This document shows, one piece after another, positions 41,601 to 54,048 of a DNA stretch of 64,000 nt; the stretch's first letter is position 1, and each line of letters opens with the position of its first letter. Position numbers and translations under genes: made by a program. Location of the stretch: contig CAWLCR010000076.1 of NCBI GenBank assembly GCA_963855995.1, positions 1-64,000 of the forward strand, given 5' to 3'. Origin of the DNA: Muricea muricata (Eukaryota; Cnidaria; Anthozoa; Malacalcyonacea; Plexauridae). Below the pieces are notes generated by a model. That model ran no database searches. It was not told the DNA's origin and saw only the letters and a program-made list of their open reading frames with translations.

Positions 41601-44125
41601 AGCTCCACCTGTAATAAAAAGATTTCATGCCGTTACGCTGTTTCTCGTCACGCATTACGCTGTTTACCGACACCCGTGTTCAAACATACCAGTGTAGGTT
41701 GTTTGTTCTGCTGTTCCTCCAAAGCAACAATAATATCAACAAAACTGGATGAAAACAATCCTTGATGCATGACATTATTCTCAAGATAACCAACCAGCCA
41801 ATCATCGTCGACTTTACTTATCAGCATTATTGTATCACCAGCCTAAATGGTAATATTACTATATGCACGCTGAAATGCATAATTAAATTTGCTCTTTCAT
41901 GTTTGAATAATTACAGTACAGATCGTAATCAATAGAACCCCTGATATTTCAGTCATTCCTGAATTAACAGTACCGTTACTTTAATGTATGAAATTGTGTT
42001 TCCAGAATTTTTCTTATCCTTCCGAGGATTATTTTCTACGATAAAGTTTCAGGAATAATAAATTGTAAGGACATTCTGGATCATAAAATATTGACAAAAA
42101 ATCTTCATTCCGCATGCGTTAGTGTTATGACGATTTCTTTGTTATTTCATTACAGCCATACACATAATCCCCACAGCCACAAAAAGAAAGGTTATGCATC
42201 CAAAAAAGACACATTACACCTTTTAAGCGTCTAAAGACCTTGCTGAAAGATTTGTATTTCTATCCTTCTATGCATAGGTCTCACTTATTGACTTGTAGCA
42301 CAAAATTGATTTGATGTGGAAATTAGGAAAGCTCTTACAATTACCTCCAATAATATATCTGCTTATTCCTGCATTATTTTTGTTTTTTACCAGTCAATGC
42401 CCCTACCTATACTTTTACACATGCTATTTTCACTTGTTTAGGACATGGCACAAATTTAAAAAAAATTAATTCACTACAGCAGTAGACGAGCGTTCAAGTA
42501 GTCATGATCACTAAGTTATACACTTGCACTGTATAAGACACTGGGATTACAATTTTCTTTGACAAATCTGTTTTCATTGTGGATATACATTATGTATGAT
42601 ATAAAATGTTGAAAAAACTCAATTTCTAATGAAATTAATAATGATAATAAATTGTTGAAACTTGGCATATAGTGGTATTAAATAATTCTTCGGCCAAATT
42701 GTTGGATAAGATTGGTTTGAGGCGGACCAGTTCGTTATATACTTGCTTGAACCTGATTTTATAATGAGCATTACATCATACAGAATCCGTGAACTCAACT
42801 TAGATTTGGGATGCATGCACTGGAGGTATATTTCGGATGGTAGGCGAAATGCAAGACAGTGTTTTTCTGGCTCAAGTTAGGTTTATACTCACCTTGAAAG
42901 CCAAATCGTCCTCTGTTTCACCAGAATAGTCAAACTTGGCCTGAGCACGAGGCGGCCCAGACGGCTTCGCGAAGGTAGATTTACCAGTGTTTGTCTTGTC
43001 GGAGTTCGACACATCCTTCGTTTTTAAAGGTGAAGTTCTATACAGACACACACGGATTAGGAATTAAATTCCTTGAATTTGGGCACCTATATTATACCCT
43101 CACGATAAGGAATTTACAAACAAAATTTGAACAAGGGCATGCGCTTCTGCATGTGGGAACAACATCAAGGAAACAAATATTTAAATTTCAGTTACATATA
43201 AGATAAAAATACACAGTACTTCTGTTTTAATAACCATACATGATTTAGGAGTTATTTGGATCTACACATGCAGAGATGGTTGTGTATCTGTTTTGCTTTG
43301 CACGTATGAGAAAAATGTTAACATGCTACACACTGAATGAGACATTTTTATCCGCTATCCTCGCATAATTGTATTGGTGGTATATTTTTTGTTTTAGTAC
43401 GCTAAATACAGTATGGAGCAAATTGGCATTCTGAGGGCGCTTCTATTTCTATTGCTGCTGTGTGTAGGTTGTCGAATGGGTTGCATAGGGTCTATCCCTG
43501 GTCTATCCAGTTTATTTTAAGTTCAAAACTGATCACCTAATGAACTGAATAAACCCTATATAAAAGTTACCCATTCGAGCGAGACTTGGGCCACTTCCCT
43601 GAATCTTCCACATTCCATAACATTGCACAATGATTGGAAACAATAGATAATTACCATAACGCAAAGACCGATTGAGTAAGTTGGGGACGAATCAGCTCAA
43701 TTCTTAAGTGTCTATTCTCTCCTCCTACTGTTTAATGAGCGACGATGTTTATAGTATAATGATATTATAGTATGTAGTGAGTACTGAAAACAAGAAATCG
43801 ACCAAATTGTACATTACCTTGCAACATTAGGCTTTGCAGGAGGAGGTCTCGTAGGTTTAAGTCTTGTACTCTCTTTAGCCATTGGTGGCCTCGAGGGTTT
43901 TGACTTCGGCCGTTTTTTCTCAGATTGTTCAGTTTTTTTACCTTTCTTTTGTTCCCGTTTCTTTTTGACTTCTCTTTGCTCTTCCTTGATGTCATTTGGT
44001 GGTGCTTTCGGTCTCTCAGGTTGACTTTCATTTGCCTTCATTTCGTCAGTGCTAGCGCTTGGAGGGAAACTGGGGCGGCTAGGACGATCATCATCCACAG
44101 TTTTTGTGACGTTCGATGTGTTCAT
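38644..44125 (-). CDS. Adaptor protein with six SH3 domains (SH3D19-like)
   Basis: Exons: 44125-43818, 43037-42893, 41842-41690, 41139-40698, 40580-40354, 40125-39939, 39326-39262 and 38760-38644 (TGA). All borders are GT-AG and all phases join, giving 547 codons. The first exon is a disordered, lysine- and proline-rich region with candidate SH3 ligands (RPSRPSFPP, KPTRPPPAKP). Six SH3 domains follow, each with an ALYDF-type start, a D-W pair and a G.FP..FV end: AKFDYSGETEDDLAFK/GLFSSSFV; ALHDFQGQ/GIFPANFV; AIHDYKGE/GIFPASFV; AEHDYRGE/GLFPASFV; AIHEFAGE/GIFPTVFV; ALYDFAGE/GHFPSSFV. Domains 1 and 6 are split by an intron at the same place (after xFK). Such proteins link membrane trafficking and actin. 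SH3D19 is the closest layout I can name, but it has five SH3 domains. The frame is open upstream of the ATG to a TGA 21 codons earlier. Confidence 0.88.
38918..38990 (+). repeat. Degenerate copy C of the hammerhead-like repeat family
   Basis: AATAAATTTACGTGGTGTTTC and, 50 bases on, CATGCAAACATACAAG match the 3' part of copies A and B in the same order. The hairpin part is absent. It lies in the last intron of the SH3 gene. Confidence 0.6.
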
Positions 44126-44680
44126 ATTTTGCGATGAAGAGATTTTTATTTCTTCAGCTTTACTTTGTGGTTTTGGTTTTGATTGTCAAGGCAACATTGC
44201 TAACATCTTGTTTCATCTATTCTTTTGTATTTTTATCAGAAGACTGTGTTTTTCATTTTATTCACTATTTTGTTAATCTTTTTTGTACGTCCAAATATTT
44301 TTGTATCTGCGAATGCAGATATATTGTTATCGTGTGCGTGCTGTTAGCTGTTAGCTTGTAGCCAATCACCGAATGCGTAATTAAAAATAGCCAATAGTCG
44401 AGAATATAACATTAAAATGACGTTTCTTAATGATCATTCAGACCATAGTATATTTAACTGGAGTGATTTTCCAAATTCCAAAATGGCGTGTGCCAAGACT
44501 GTTATAGAGTGAAGAGTTAATTAAGCCTAACTGGACAAGGACTGCTTAGGTTTATTGAACTGAAGACTTTTCGTAGCGTGACTGGATATTCTATTTCTAT
44601 GTAAATATGTCTAAGCAAGATGATGGTTCGATAACTGGGGAAATATTGCATCGGTTGAATAATCCATCTGCTTAAAACAG

Positions 44681-44799
44681 GGTTACAATTCCATGACACG
44701 CAATAATACAGACTGATTGGTCGTTCTTATAAGAACGACAAATTTGATTGGTCGTGCTCATTCCGTGACTGTCTTATTGCGTGTCATGGAATTGTAACC
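44681..44799. mobile_element. 119-bp MITE with 8-bp target duplication
   Basis: Inverted ends GGTTACAATTCCATGACACG run on through CAATAA. Exact TAAAACAG direct repeats flank it (44673-44680 and 44800-44807). The 8-bp duplication fits hAT transposition. Confidence 0.88.
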
Positions 44800-45005
44800 T
44801 AAAACAGTCAACAAACCGATTTGACAGAAGCAGTGACATTGATACAATGATAATAAAGGTACAATAACAACATGGATTACATGTACGTAATTTTTAGAAG
44901 TCCAGTTAACTTATTTAAAACGGTTTTGAGTATACTGTATGTTTTGATGGATGGGCTTGTTGTTTTCATTATGTGCATCGTGTTTCATTCCACTATAGTT
45001 GTGCT

Positions 45006-45566
45006 TAGGGTTGGACGATATTTCGATATTTTGATTAATAGTGATATTTCCAATCGCGATTATCGTATCGAAGCTAAAAACTTGAGTGACGATTTATCGA
45101 AATTATCGTCATGTTCCATGAATATCGTGATATGGCTTGGAAATACGTATATAACTTGCAGAATCCTAAAAAAGTAGAAAGCATCTTTGCATTCCGGCAA
45201 CAAATATACTCTCAAAAAGAGTATTAACAAGGCAAATTGTAATTGCTTTTTGTAGTAGTTGTACTGCATGTTCATAATTTAGTTTTCCTTCCACAAAACA
45301 TAGAATAAAATTGAACAGTACACATTATATTACAATAGTTATGAACAGTAAATATTAGAGAAGGAAAAGCCTTCATATTACTTTAATCTGTTGTTGATAT
45401 GTCTTTAATATAAGATTATATACAAGTTTATACATGCTTTGATATTAATTGCACTTGAAAACAATGGTCATTTTTTTCTATTTCATTAATCGCGATATTA
45501 TCGATTATCGCGATATTTTCCAGAACAATAATCGTGAGTTAATTTTTTAAATATCGCCCAACCCTA
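45006..45566. mobile_element. hAT-type MITE, TAGGGTTGGRCGATATTT ends
   Basis: The ends TAGGGTTGGACGATATTT and AAATATCGCCCAACCCTA are inverted. An exact 8-bp duplication GTTGTGCT flanks the element (44998-45005 and 45567-45574). The interior is AT-rich with CGATAT words and no ORF. This ending is widespread among animal hAT elements. Confidence 0.88.
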
Positions 45567-46890
45567 GTTGTGCTTGCAGTGTACACTTGCATTATCTAGT
45601 ATTTGTCTGTGATTGCACTTATTTGGTACACACCTTATGCTTGTGTACAATTTCTTGAACTTCTTGTTTTTTGAATAGTCAATGCATACATCATGTATAG
45701 AAACCGTGTACCAGCACTTAGTAGCACTCGTGCTCAAAGTCTATTAAGGCTTAGATCTGAAATCCGAATAATAGGCTGACATTTTCCCTTGGGTAATATT
45801 ATCAGGTTGAGTCGCCTTATTTGTTAAATCTTAATCACCAGCAATTGCATTGAAACAAAAAAATATCCATATGAGACAAAGCTAATTTTGCATGAATGAT
45901 TGATGTTAAATTGATCATCAGTTAATCATGAAATTTAGGTTGCAAAGGGTGTATAAAAAAAGTAGACCCTTTGAAGTAGCTGCAAATTTGATTAACTGCA
46001 ATCTGTTGCATTAATTTGACAGTTCAGAATGACTCCAATATGTATACAATAGTTGATTATGCTACACAACAATGAAGCATAATTTGTACTTGGTCAGAAA
46101 GAGACGGCAAAATGTTGATAGCATCGACATAGCAACAACAATTATAGTTCACACATGAGATACTTAATTCGTTCTGATTTTGAAAACACCTTGAATATCT
46201 TTAACAATATAATGAATTACAAATTTACATTTTTGTACAGCCTGTTTTGTTTGCTGAAGTTATTCTAACTTATCCCATGATTATACAATCATGCATTTCT
46301 ACGCATATACTAATTTGACCGAATTAAAAAGCATTCCAAAGGGTATACTTTTTTACATACATTTTGTAGTACGGTAAACCATATTTGTAAAACTAAAGTT
46401 ATTTGATTTATGCATTGTATACTCGACATGCATTTTTATATCGATTTTTAAAAATAACAATTAATACCCATTAATATCCATGCAAATTTGGTTCCAACAA
46501 TTGTGATAAATGTTAAAATATTTCAAGTATTTACCTCTGAAATGATACTGTTATCAAAATTTTATGTTATGATAATTTCATATGTTTTTATTAAAAACTT
46601 TATATTATACAGTGATAATTTCAAACACATTGGACTATTTATTTCAATATTTATTGCAATCATTCTACTACAAGTACATATTTATGCTGTGCGAAGCTAC
46701 CTGTACGCGTAGCGGACCTTTTTTCGCAGATACATGTACGCGTAGCGTACCTATTTTTGTGTTTGTTCTGCATATGAAAGCGTTAAGCGTAGTGGTAACA
46801 CTTATCGTGAATTCAGTGAGGTTCATATTTGACTCCCACTATACCGGCTGCCTTGATCTATATTTTGGCCAATCAAATGTGTTGCATCCA

Positions 46891-47400
46891 AGATTAACCA
46901 ATCAGGTTCCTTGTACGTCAAGGTTAACTAATCAGGTTCCTTGTAAGTCAAGGTTAACCAATCAGGTTCCTTGTAAGTCAAGGTTAACTAATCAGGTTCC
47001 TCGTAAGTCAAGGTTAACCAATCAGGTTCCTTGTAAGTCAAGATAAACCAATCAGGTTCCTTGTAAGTCAAGGTTAACCAATCAGGTTCCTTGTAAGTCA
47101 AGGTTAACCAATCAGGTTCCTTGTAAGTCAAAATTAACCAATCAGGTTCCTTGTACGTCAAGGTTAACCAATCAGGTTCCTTGTAAGTCAAGGTTAACCA
47201 ATCAGGTTCCTTGTAAGTCAAGGTTAACCAATCAGGTTCCTTGTAAGTCAAGGTTAACTAATCAGGTTCCTTGTAAGTCAAGGTTAACCAATCAGGTTCT
47301 TTGTAAGTCAAGGTTAATCAATCAGGTTCCTTGTAAGTCAAGATTAACCAATCAGGTTCCTTGTATGTCAAGATTAACCAATCAGGCTCCTTGTAAGTCA
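46891..47400 (+). repeat. 30-bp minisatellite, 17 copies in perfect register
   Basis: The unit is AGGTTAACCAATCAGGTTCC plus TTGTAAGTCA, repeated 17 times without any length change; only point differences separate copies. Because 30 is a multiple of 3, frames stay open on both strands, but I see no sign of a gene. A partial unit follows at 47401. Confidence 0.97.
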
Positions 47401-47807
47401 AGATTAATTAGTGGTAATAATTGTATGTTCTCAGTGTGGCGAATATAAATCTTAATCCAAGCCCTAACTAGTCAGGTTTCTTCTCGATATTTGTATGATT
47501 TCCACTTGAGGTTAAGTCACGTTAACCTTTCAGGAATTATGTACGGAGATCTATACACTTATCTGACCAATTTGAATACAATTCACAAAATGCCAGACTA
47601 TATCACATCGTGAAAGATGACTTTCCCACAACAATAAATGAATCTTTAATCTGATTCAGCGACAGATATGTTTCTCATATTTATCTTTTCAAGTCATACA
47701 AGTACTGCTGCGGCATTTAGTTTAAGCGGTATATGAGGATATTCATGCAAACAAACACTGCTTTTAATATATACGCGGTAATGATATAATTACCCTATGT
47801 AAGCAAT

Positions 47808-48185
47808 TTGATTGTCGTACCGTTGCGACTTACAAAACTAAAGAACAAAAGAGCTACAGCTAACGACTCCCTATCAAATGAATTTATTAAACTAGCTGTC
47901 AAAACGTTACCCTCCTATTTTACAACTCTATTCAATACTATTTTAAGCCAGGGAAAGTTCCCCTTTTCATGGACTGAAAGTTTTATTGTACCAATGCATA
48001 AATCTGGTGACGCTAGTGACCCGAATAATTATAGAGGGATTTGTCTCAGCAGGTGTTTAGGAAAGCTTTTCACTCTAGTAATGAATGCACGCTTAAATGA
48101 TTTTCTGGAAGAAAATAAGATTATGAATAAATGCCAAATAGGCTTTCGCAGAAAACATCGGACAGCTGACCATTTGCTAGTGTAG
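47808..48185 (+). pseudogene. Non-LTR reverse transcriptase fragment
   Basis: The reading contains KLKNKRATANDSLSNEF, SGDASDPNNYRGICLSRCLG and IGFRRKHRTADHLL, the fingers part of a LINE reverse transcriptase. The frame stops 60 bases before a foldback insertion (48247). It differs from the CR1-type LINE at 58232, so it is a second LINE lineage. Confidence 0.8.
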
Positions 48186-48246
48186 CATTAGTCTTAATTC
48201 ATTTGGTTATGTTTGTTGGTTTGGTTAGTTTTGTAGCATTAGTATT

Positions 48247-49123
48247 ACACTGCGACCCACGATATTAGTTTTATAAGATATTCATGCCGTACGTATTCAA
48301 AATGAGCATTGCTATTCATTAAAACTTACGAACATCAAAACAAAGTTATGAGAAGATCTTTACGATGTTGATATTTGATGTTAGTCACATGACTGAAAAT
48401 ACATGGCGCTGTTCCATATTTCAGGCGGACCACGCTATTAGTTTTAAAAATATGATAACACGATAAGACGTCGTTTTTAACTTAATTGGAAGTGGAAAGG
48501 GCATTCTTTAACCAAAAACAGCATAGGTAACAACAACAGAATGTTTTAGCTAGAAAATAAACGAACTTGGTGTCATAGCTGAAGGATTTTTCAAAGAATA
48601 CGTGGAACGGCGGAAAAGAGGGATTCTGGACTTCTAAAATGGATAAGAATGGGAGGTATTAGGCGTTTGAAGGAGAACTGTTCGTAAATTATCATGAGCA
48701 ACGTCTATCAACATTTTGCCTTCAAACGCCTAATACCTCCCATTTTTATCCATTTTAGAAGTCCAGAATCCCTCTTTTCCGCCGTTCCACGTATTCTTTG
48801 AAAAATCCTTCAACTATGACACCAAGTTCGTTTATTTTTTAACTAAAACATTCTCTAGTTGTTACCTATGCTGTTTTTGGTCAAAGAATGTCGTTTCCAC
48901 TTCCAATCGTGTTATCATATTTTTAAAACTAATAGCGTGGTCGGCCTGAAATATGGAACAGCACCATATATTTTCAGTCATGTGACTAACATCAAATATC
49001 AGCATCGTAAAGATCTTCCCACAACTTTGTTTTGATGTTCGTAAGTTTTAATGAATAGCAATGCTCATTTTGAATACGTACGGCATAAATATCTTATAAA
49101 ACTAATATCGTGGGTCGCAGTGT
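48247..49123. mobile_element. Foldback family 1, short copy (0.88 kb)
   Basis: The ends are ACACTGCGACCCACGATATTAG and its complement. The arms of about 430 bases meet near 48710 with almost no spacer. Left and right share TGGAACGGCGGAAAAGAGGG, inverted. It is the same family as 33419-34973, and here the arms are more alike, so this copy may be younger. Confidence 0.85.
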
Positions 49124-49250
49124 AGTTAATTTGGCTAAGCAGGTTTAGTCATCTTTTCAATAGCATAAATGTTAAATATGGCGTATCACGCATGTTGACG
49201 TGAACTGTCGTAAGAAAAACGGTTAGAAAAAATTACGACTGCCATATAGT

Positions 49251-49333
49251 ATTTTTATAAAACACAAAATAATTGAAACTCCGTAAAAGTTGACAATTTA
49301 CGGAGTTTCAATTATTTTGTGTTTTATAAAAAA
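49251..49333. repeat. Perfect-arm palindrome
   Basis: About 36-base arms (TTTTTATAAAACACAAAATA ... GGAGTTTC inverted) surround a 9-base loop AGTTGACAA. Confidence 0.85.
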
Positions 49334-49430
49334 CGGTTAGGTTGTTGTTGTTGTTGACTTAGCTTTTAGACGGAGTTGATATGCAGAAAAAGAGCTATTG
49401 TATTTGCATTGTAAATTGTTACGAGTTGAA

Positions 49431-50145
49431 TTTAGACCACAGGGTGAAATTCGTATCTTTCAGTTTCGTTCTTATAAAACGAAACTTTCTGAACTTCTGA
49501 AATATGTAAGGTTATAGTATTATTAATATAAAATCAAATACTTGTTTTAAAAATTTCTTTGCAAAATGTTAAAACATTAGGGTTTTCTCCAATTTTCCTA
49601 CTAAAACTACTATCAGTTTAAGAATGTAAAATTTTGGATTCAGTTATAACAAAAATAACCTGCATCATTAGAAAGTTTATAAAAAATTACATACAGAAAA
49701 TTAAAATGGTTACAATGATTTTAAGTTTTTGAAAAGTTTTGAGCTGTTGAAACGTGTTTTTGCTTAGTACCCAGTCTTTTTAGCGGGACTTTGGCATATT
49801 TTTAACATTTGGAGCAACAATAACTCAATAATCATATTAAAAATCAGGGTGACTTCTTAAATGTCTTATGAGTAGTTTTTTGTAACTTTTCTAATGATGT
49901 TGGCCATTTTTGTTTCAAACAAGTTTAAAATTTTGCACTTTTTTAAGCTGTAATAAGGTTTTATAGGAAAATCGAGAAAAAAAACAATGATTTTGACTGT
50001 TTTCAAAAGGATTTCTTGGTACAACTTTGTGTATTTGTCCTTGATATACGTTTTACCACCAAATGACAGAGTTTTATGTAGTTTCGTGATTACGGAACGA
50101 ATTCCTACTTCTAGGCCATTGATAAATCTCACCCTGTGGTCTAAA
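49431..50145. mobile_element. MITE with TTTAGACCACAGGGTGA ends
   Basis: The left end TTTAGACCACAGGGTGA pairs exactly with the right end TCACCCTGTGGTCTAAA. The 715-base interior is AT-rich with no real ORF. It ends about 30 bases before the gypsy primer-binding-like site, so it has probably replaced or split the LTR. Confidence 0.8.
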
Positions 50146-50271
50146 CAGTAAAGAAATCAGTGAGTGGGTCACGTTAGATTTGGTGGCAGCGGAAAGCGAA
50201 AACAATGAGTAGAACCAAGCAAAATATCGCTGGAAGTTCATCTGAAAAAGCTGTGAATCAAGACATGCAAT

Positions 50272-51650
50272 TTGTCGTCAAGTCCGTTAGTTATGCCTGA
50301 TCAATATACTGGCGAGGAATATTGGATGGATTGGATTGTGCATTTTGAGCTGTGTGCACGTATAAATGACTGGGATGATGAGACTAAGACGGATTTCTTA
50401 ACTATGCGATTGACGAAAGCCGCTCACCAGGTTTACCGCGATCTTCCAAGTTCTTGTAAGGACAATTACAATGAGTTGAAGGCTGCAATAGCTACTCGGT
50501 TTTCGGCTACAAATCATGCTGAATTATACAAAGCAGACAAACATTGCGTTTTGTGAGACGAGAAAGAAATGAGAAACCATTGGTCGCCCAACTATGCTCG
50601 CACGCAGTGGCACGCACGCACGCGACTGTCTATCTATTTAATATATAATTATCCTAAGGTTGGCAACTTTATCAGAGATTATCAATCAAATATAAATACA
50701 TACATTCAAAACAGCTTATTTCTTATTGGCTGATGAAAGTTCAGAAAGTGCCGAAGCTTTGTTTACCTTTCTTTGGCACTTTCCGAACTTTCATCAGCCA
50801 ATAAGAAATAAGCCAACAATTTTCCGATGATGACACTTGTCGATCAAATTGGATCGCCTAATGACAAATGAACAAATTTAAGTGTTTCTCAACACGTTTT
50901 ATTACTAAAAAGGGTGTAAAAATTTAGTAAATGTATCGAAGTTCATTTGTATTAAGTTTTTTTTCAGTATTTGTCGTTATATTTGATTGATAATCTCTGA
51001 TAAAGTTGCCAACCTTAGGATAATTATATATTAGATAGGCAGTCGCGTGCGTGCGTGCCACTGCGTGCGAGCATAGTTGGGCGCTATGGAGAAATTACTT
51101 ACAGAACTTGCCAACCATTGCCAACCGTATTCGTCATTTCATTTTGAGCTGCGTATATAGCGTATCCAACCGTCGATGTCAAATTTCGCGATGAACTGTC
51201 TCGAGACCAGTTCCTGGATGCTCTTGATGATAAGGAATTCCGTTTAAAAATACGTCAGCTTCGACCGAAGTCGCTGAATGAAGCGGTCACATTTGCTAGC
51301 GAAATTGAAGCTATGGAGCAAGCCGAGGATCGTAAACAAGCAAGAGTAGTTCGTGCTACTGCTATTCCATCAGCAGCAGAAGTGTCAGCCATCAACAATG
51401 AGCAGACCAACCGAGTTTTGGAGCGAAGTCTTCAAATTATCGGGCAAACACGGCCGTGATGAAGGAAATGTTGTCTGCAATGAAAATCACTGGAAATGTT
51501 GCATGTGGCGGAGGTGGGGACTGGGCGTATGATCGGCCAGGACAAAACCGGAAGACACGAAGCGGAAGTGCGTGTTATAACTGCGGAAAGATTGGTCATT
51601 TCATCGCCAACTGTCCTGGGATTCAGGGAAACGACAGACGACTGAGGTGA
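50272..51650 (+). pseudogene. Gypsy gag, interrupted
   Basis: The N-terminal part reads MPDQYTGEEYWMDWIVHFEL, typical of gypsy gag. A start 68 bases upstream (50204) is in another frame, so there is a frameshift before this block. A 499-base foldback interrupts the gene at 50585. The nucleocapsid end has one CCHC zinc knuckle (CYNCGKIGHFIANC, near 51577-51620). Confidence 0.85.
50585..51083. mobile_element. Foldback inserted in gypsy gag
   Basis: Perfect inverted ends CGCCCAACTATGCTCGCACG continue for about 110 bases. A second palindrome (CTTATTTCTTATTGGCTGATG and complement) sits inside at 50706-50815. Removing it joins the gag flanks. I see no target duplication. Confidence 0.85.
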
Positions 51651-51713
51651 AGGGTCCCACGTCAGTTGTGAAAGAAGAGACCCAAAAGGTAACAGAGAAC
51701 AACGAACAGGTTA

Positions 51714-54048
51714 ATGTGTCTAAACATATTGAAAGTGTTAATGCTGGGTCCACAATTTTTTACAGATGGAGAGATTGGGGGAGAACTCCTTAGCATGTTA
51801 GTTGAGACGGGCTCAGCAGTAACTTTAATTCATAATCGTGTTTGGAAAAAGCTTCAACCAAAATATTGGTGCTTAGAAGAAGCCCCTCGTGTTGTCGCTG
51901 CGAACGGTCTACCCCTAAAAATATTGGGACAGGTTCTAGTCGATGTTAGAGTAGCGAGTGTTCACGCCTTTCATCGTGTCCTGGTCGCTGATGATATTGC
52001 TTATTGGGAGTAGACTTTCTTGGCGCTAACAATTTTACTATAGAAGTGGGTAACAATCGTCTTTCTTCTCGGGATAATAACAGTTCAGTACCTCTGTATT
52101 TGAAAGCCCAACCAGTGTTATGTCGCGTGTCGTTAGCAGAAACTTTAATAGTTCCAGCAAGACATGAGATGTTAATACCCACTAAAGTGTCCGCTCTGGA
52201 CAAGAAAACACTCGTAAACATTGGGCCCGGGGTAGTAAAACCGAATTTAACTTTTAAGAGAAAACCAGAACTAGCACTTGCACGTTCTATTGTACAACCG
52301 CAGGGTGATCATATAGCTGTGAGAATCGTGAATATATCCCCTCAGCCTATAACACTGTACAAAAATTCTAAAGTTGCAAATCTCCATCCTTTAAACGAAG
52401 GGGAGGAAGTCACTACGGAATGCATGGAGCCATTTGAAGTACTAGAACCCCAGGCCGTAAAGGAAAGCAATAGTGCCTGGGGAACGACAGTGGCATTAAA
52501 GGGGCAGTGTCAGGCCATTTTAAATCGTTTTTACACCTGCGAATCTTGCGTAAAACTCACAAATAATGACTGTAAACACAAAATAAATCGATGACAAATG
52601 TGAAATGTTTGTACTGGAGTACGGATGGTCAGGATTAATCGAGGATTGAGTTGGATTATATTTTACATCTTGAAAAGTTGTTGGCAAACAGCTTTTCAAG
52701 TTTTGTCAAATTTTGATAGAATATTGCCTAAAATTGTATGTTGAAGCTTAATCTGATTAATATTACCCATATATTGTTGCAAAATAAATTGGAATAAATT
52801 TCACTTCAGTTTTTTGAATACAGAACATTTTTGGTAAAAAGTAGCCTGATACTGCCCCTTTAAGTAGCAAAAACTGTTTGAACAAATTGATTTATCTCAA
52901 TTACAAGCGGGCGAACGAACGGGGTTAGAACAGTTGTTAGTGGAGTTTCAGGATATCTCAATTACAACCGTCGGGACAAAAATATATCACAAAATCAAAA
53001 CGGGAGATCACCCACCGATTCGTCAACAGGCACGACGTATTCCGGGACACCAAAGAGAAGGGGTGGATAGCATGCTACAAACCATGCTGGAGCAGGGGGT
53101 GTTTCAAACGTCATTCAGTCCGTGGGCTGCGCCGATCGTGCTCGTGAAGAAGAAGGATGGTACGACGAGATTCTGTGTCGACTACAGAAAACTGAACGAT
53201 GTAACCAAGAAGGACGCGTACCCACTTCCTCGAATTGACGACACATTGGATGCTTTATCCGGAGAGAAGATATTCAGCACTTTGGATCTTGCGAGTGGCT
53301 ACTGGCAAGTAGAGATGGACCCTAACGATCGTGAAAAGCCAGCGTTTCTTACACACCAAGGGCTGTACGAGTTCAACGTCATGCCATTTGGGTTGTGCAA
53401 TGCACCAAGTACATTTCAAGGACTCATGGAATACGTACTGGCGGGTCTTCAGTGGTCTACGTGTCTTATTTATCTGTACGACATTATCGTCTATGGCCGA
53501 GATTTTGAACAACACCTGACGAGACTTCGGGAAGTGTTCGTTCGTCTGCGGGACGCGGGACTGAAGCTCAAACCACGCAAGTGCTACTTCCTGCGCAGGG
53601 AAGTTGAGTATTTGGGACATGTTATCTCTGAGAACGGGGTGTCGACCGATCCTGCGAAAGTCGAGAGAATCATTAAGTGGCCTGCACCAAAGAACGTTCG
53701 AGAACTCCGAAGTTTTTTAGGACTGGCGTCATATTACAGAAGATTTATCAAGAATTTCGCCACTATAGCAGCACCACTCCATAGATTAACAGAGAAGAAC
53801 AAACCTTTCTACTGGAACGAGTCGTGTCAAGAAGCATTCTTGAACCTCAAGCGACAATTGACCAATCCTCCTATATTAGCCTATCCTCGTTTTGAAGAGA
53901 AGTTCATCCTCGACAATGACGTTAGTGATGCGGAAATCGGCAGCAAACTATCGCAGTTCCAGGATGGAAACGAACGAGTTATCGGATACTGCAGCCGAAT
54001 GCTAACGAAGCCAGAACGACGCTACTCGACAACACGGAAGGAGCTACT
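51714..54048 (+). pseudogene. Gypsy protease and reverse transcriptase, catalytic residues altered
   Basis: The protease motif expected as DTG reads ETG (MLVETGSAVTLIHN), and the polymerase motif expected to have two adjacent aspartates reads YLYDIIV. Reverse transcriptase landmarks are otherwise clear: FCVDYRKLN, FSTLDLASGYWQVEM, FNVMPFGLCNAPSTFQ, LGLASYYRRFI. RNase H begins at ILDNDVSD and breaks at 54048. A TTAA-flanked MITE and frameshifts separate protease from reverse transcriptase. Confidence 0.9.
52500..52859. mobile_element. TTAA-flanked MITE (piggyBac-like) in gypsy pol
   Basis: The ends AGGGGCAGTGTCAGGC and GCCTGATACTGCCCCT are inverted and flanked on both sides by TTAA (52496-52499 and 52860-52863), the piggyBac target. 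The insertion accounts for the end of the reading frame near 52594. Confidence 0.82.

Larger units (their letters stand above)
44126..47807. other. Region upstream of the SH3 gene
   Basis: It holds two MITEs, the 30-bp minisatellite and AT-rich DNA. The first few hundred bases should contain the SH3 gene promoter. At 46685-46765 a 40-base unit with TACATGTACGCGTAGCGTACC is present twice, and a related copy is at 3178-3222. No gene is recognised. Confidence 0.5.

Noticed and set aside
46582..47251. Repeat proteins with LTNQVPCKSR or TYKEPDWLTL units
   Set aside because: Both strands stay open because the minisatellite unit is 30 bases; there is no start context, splice support or codon bias.
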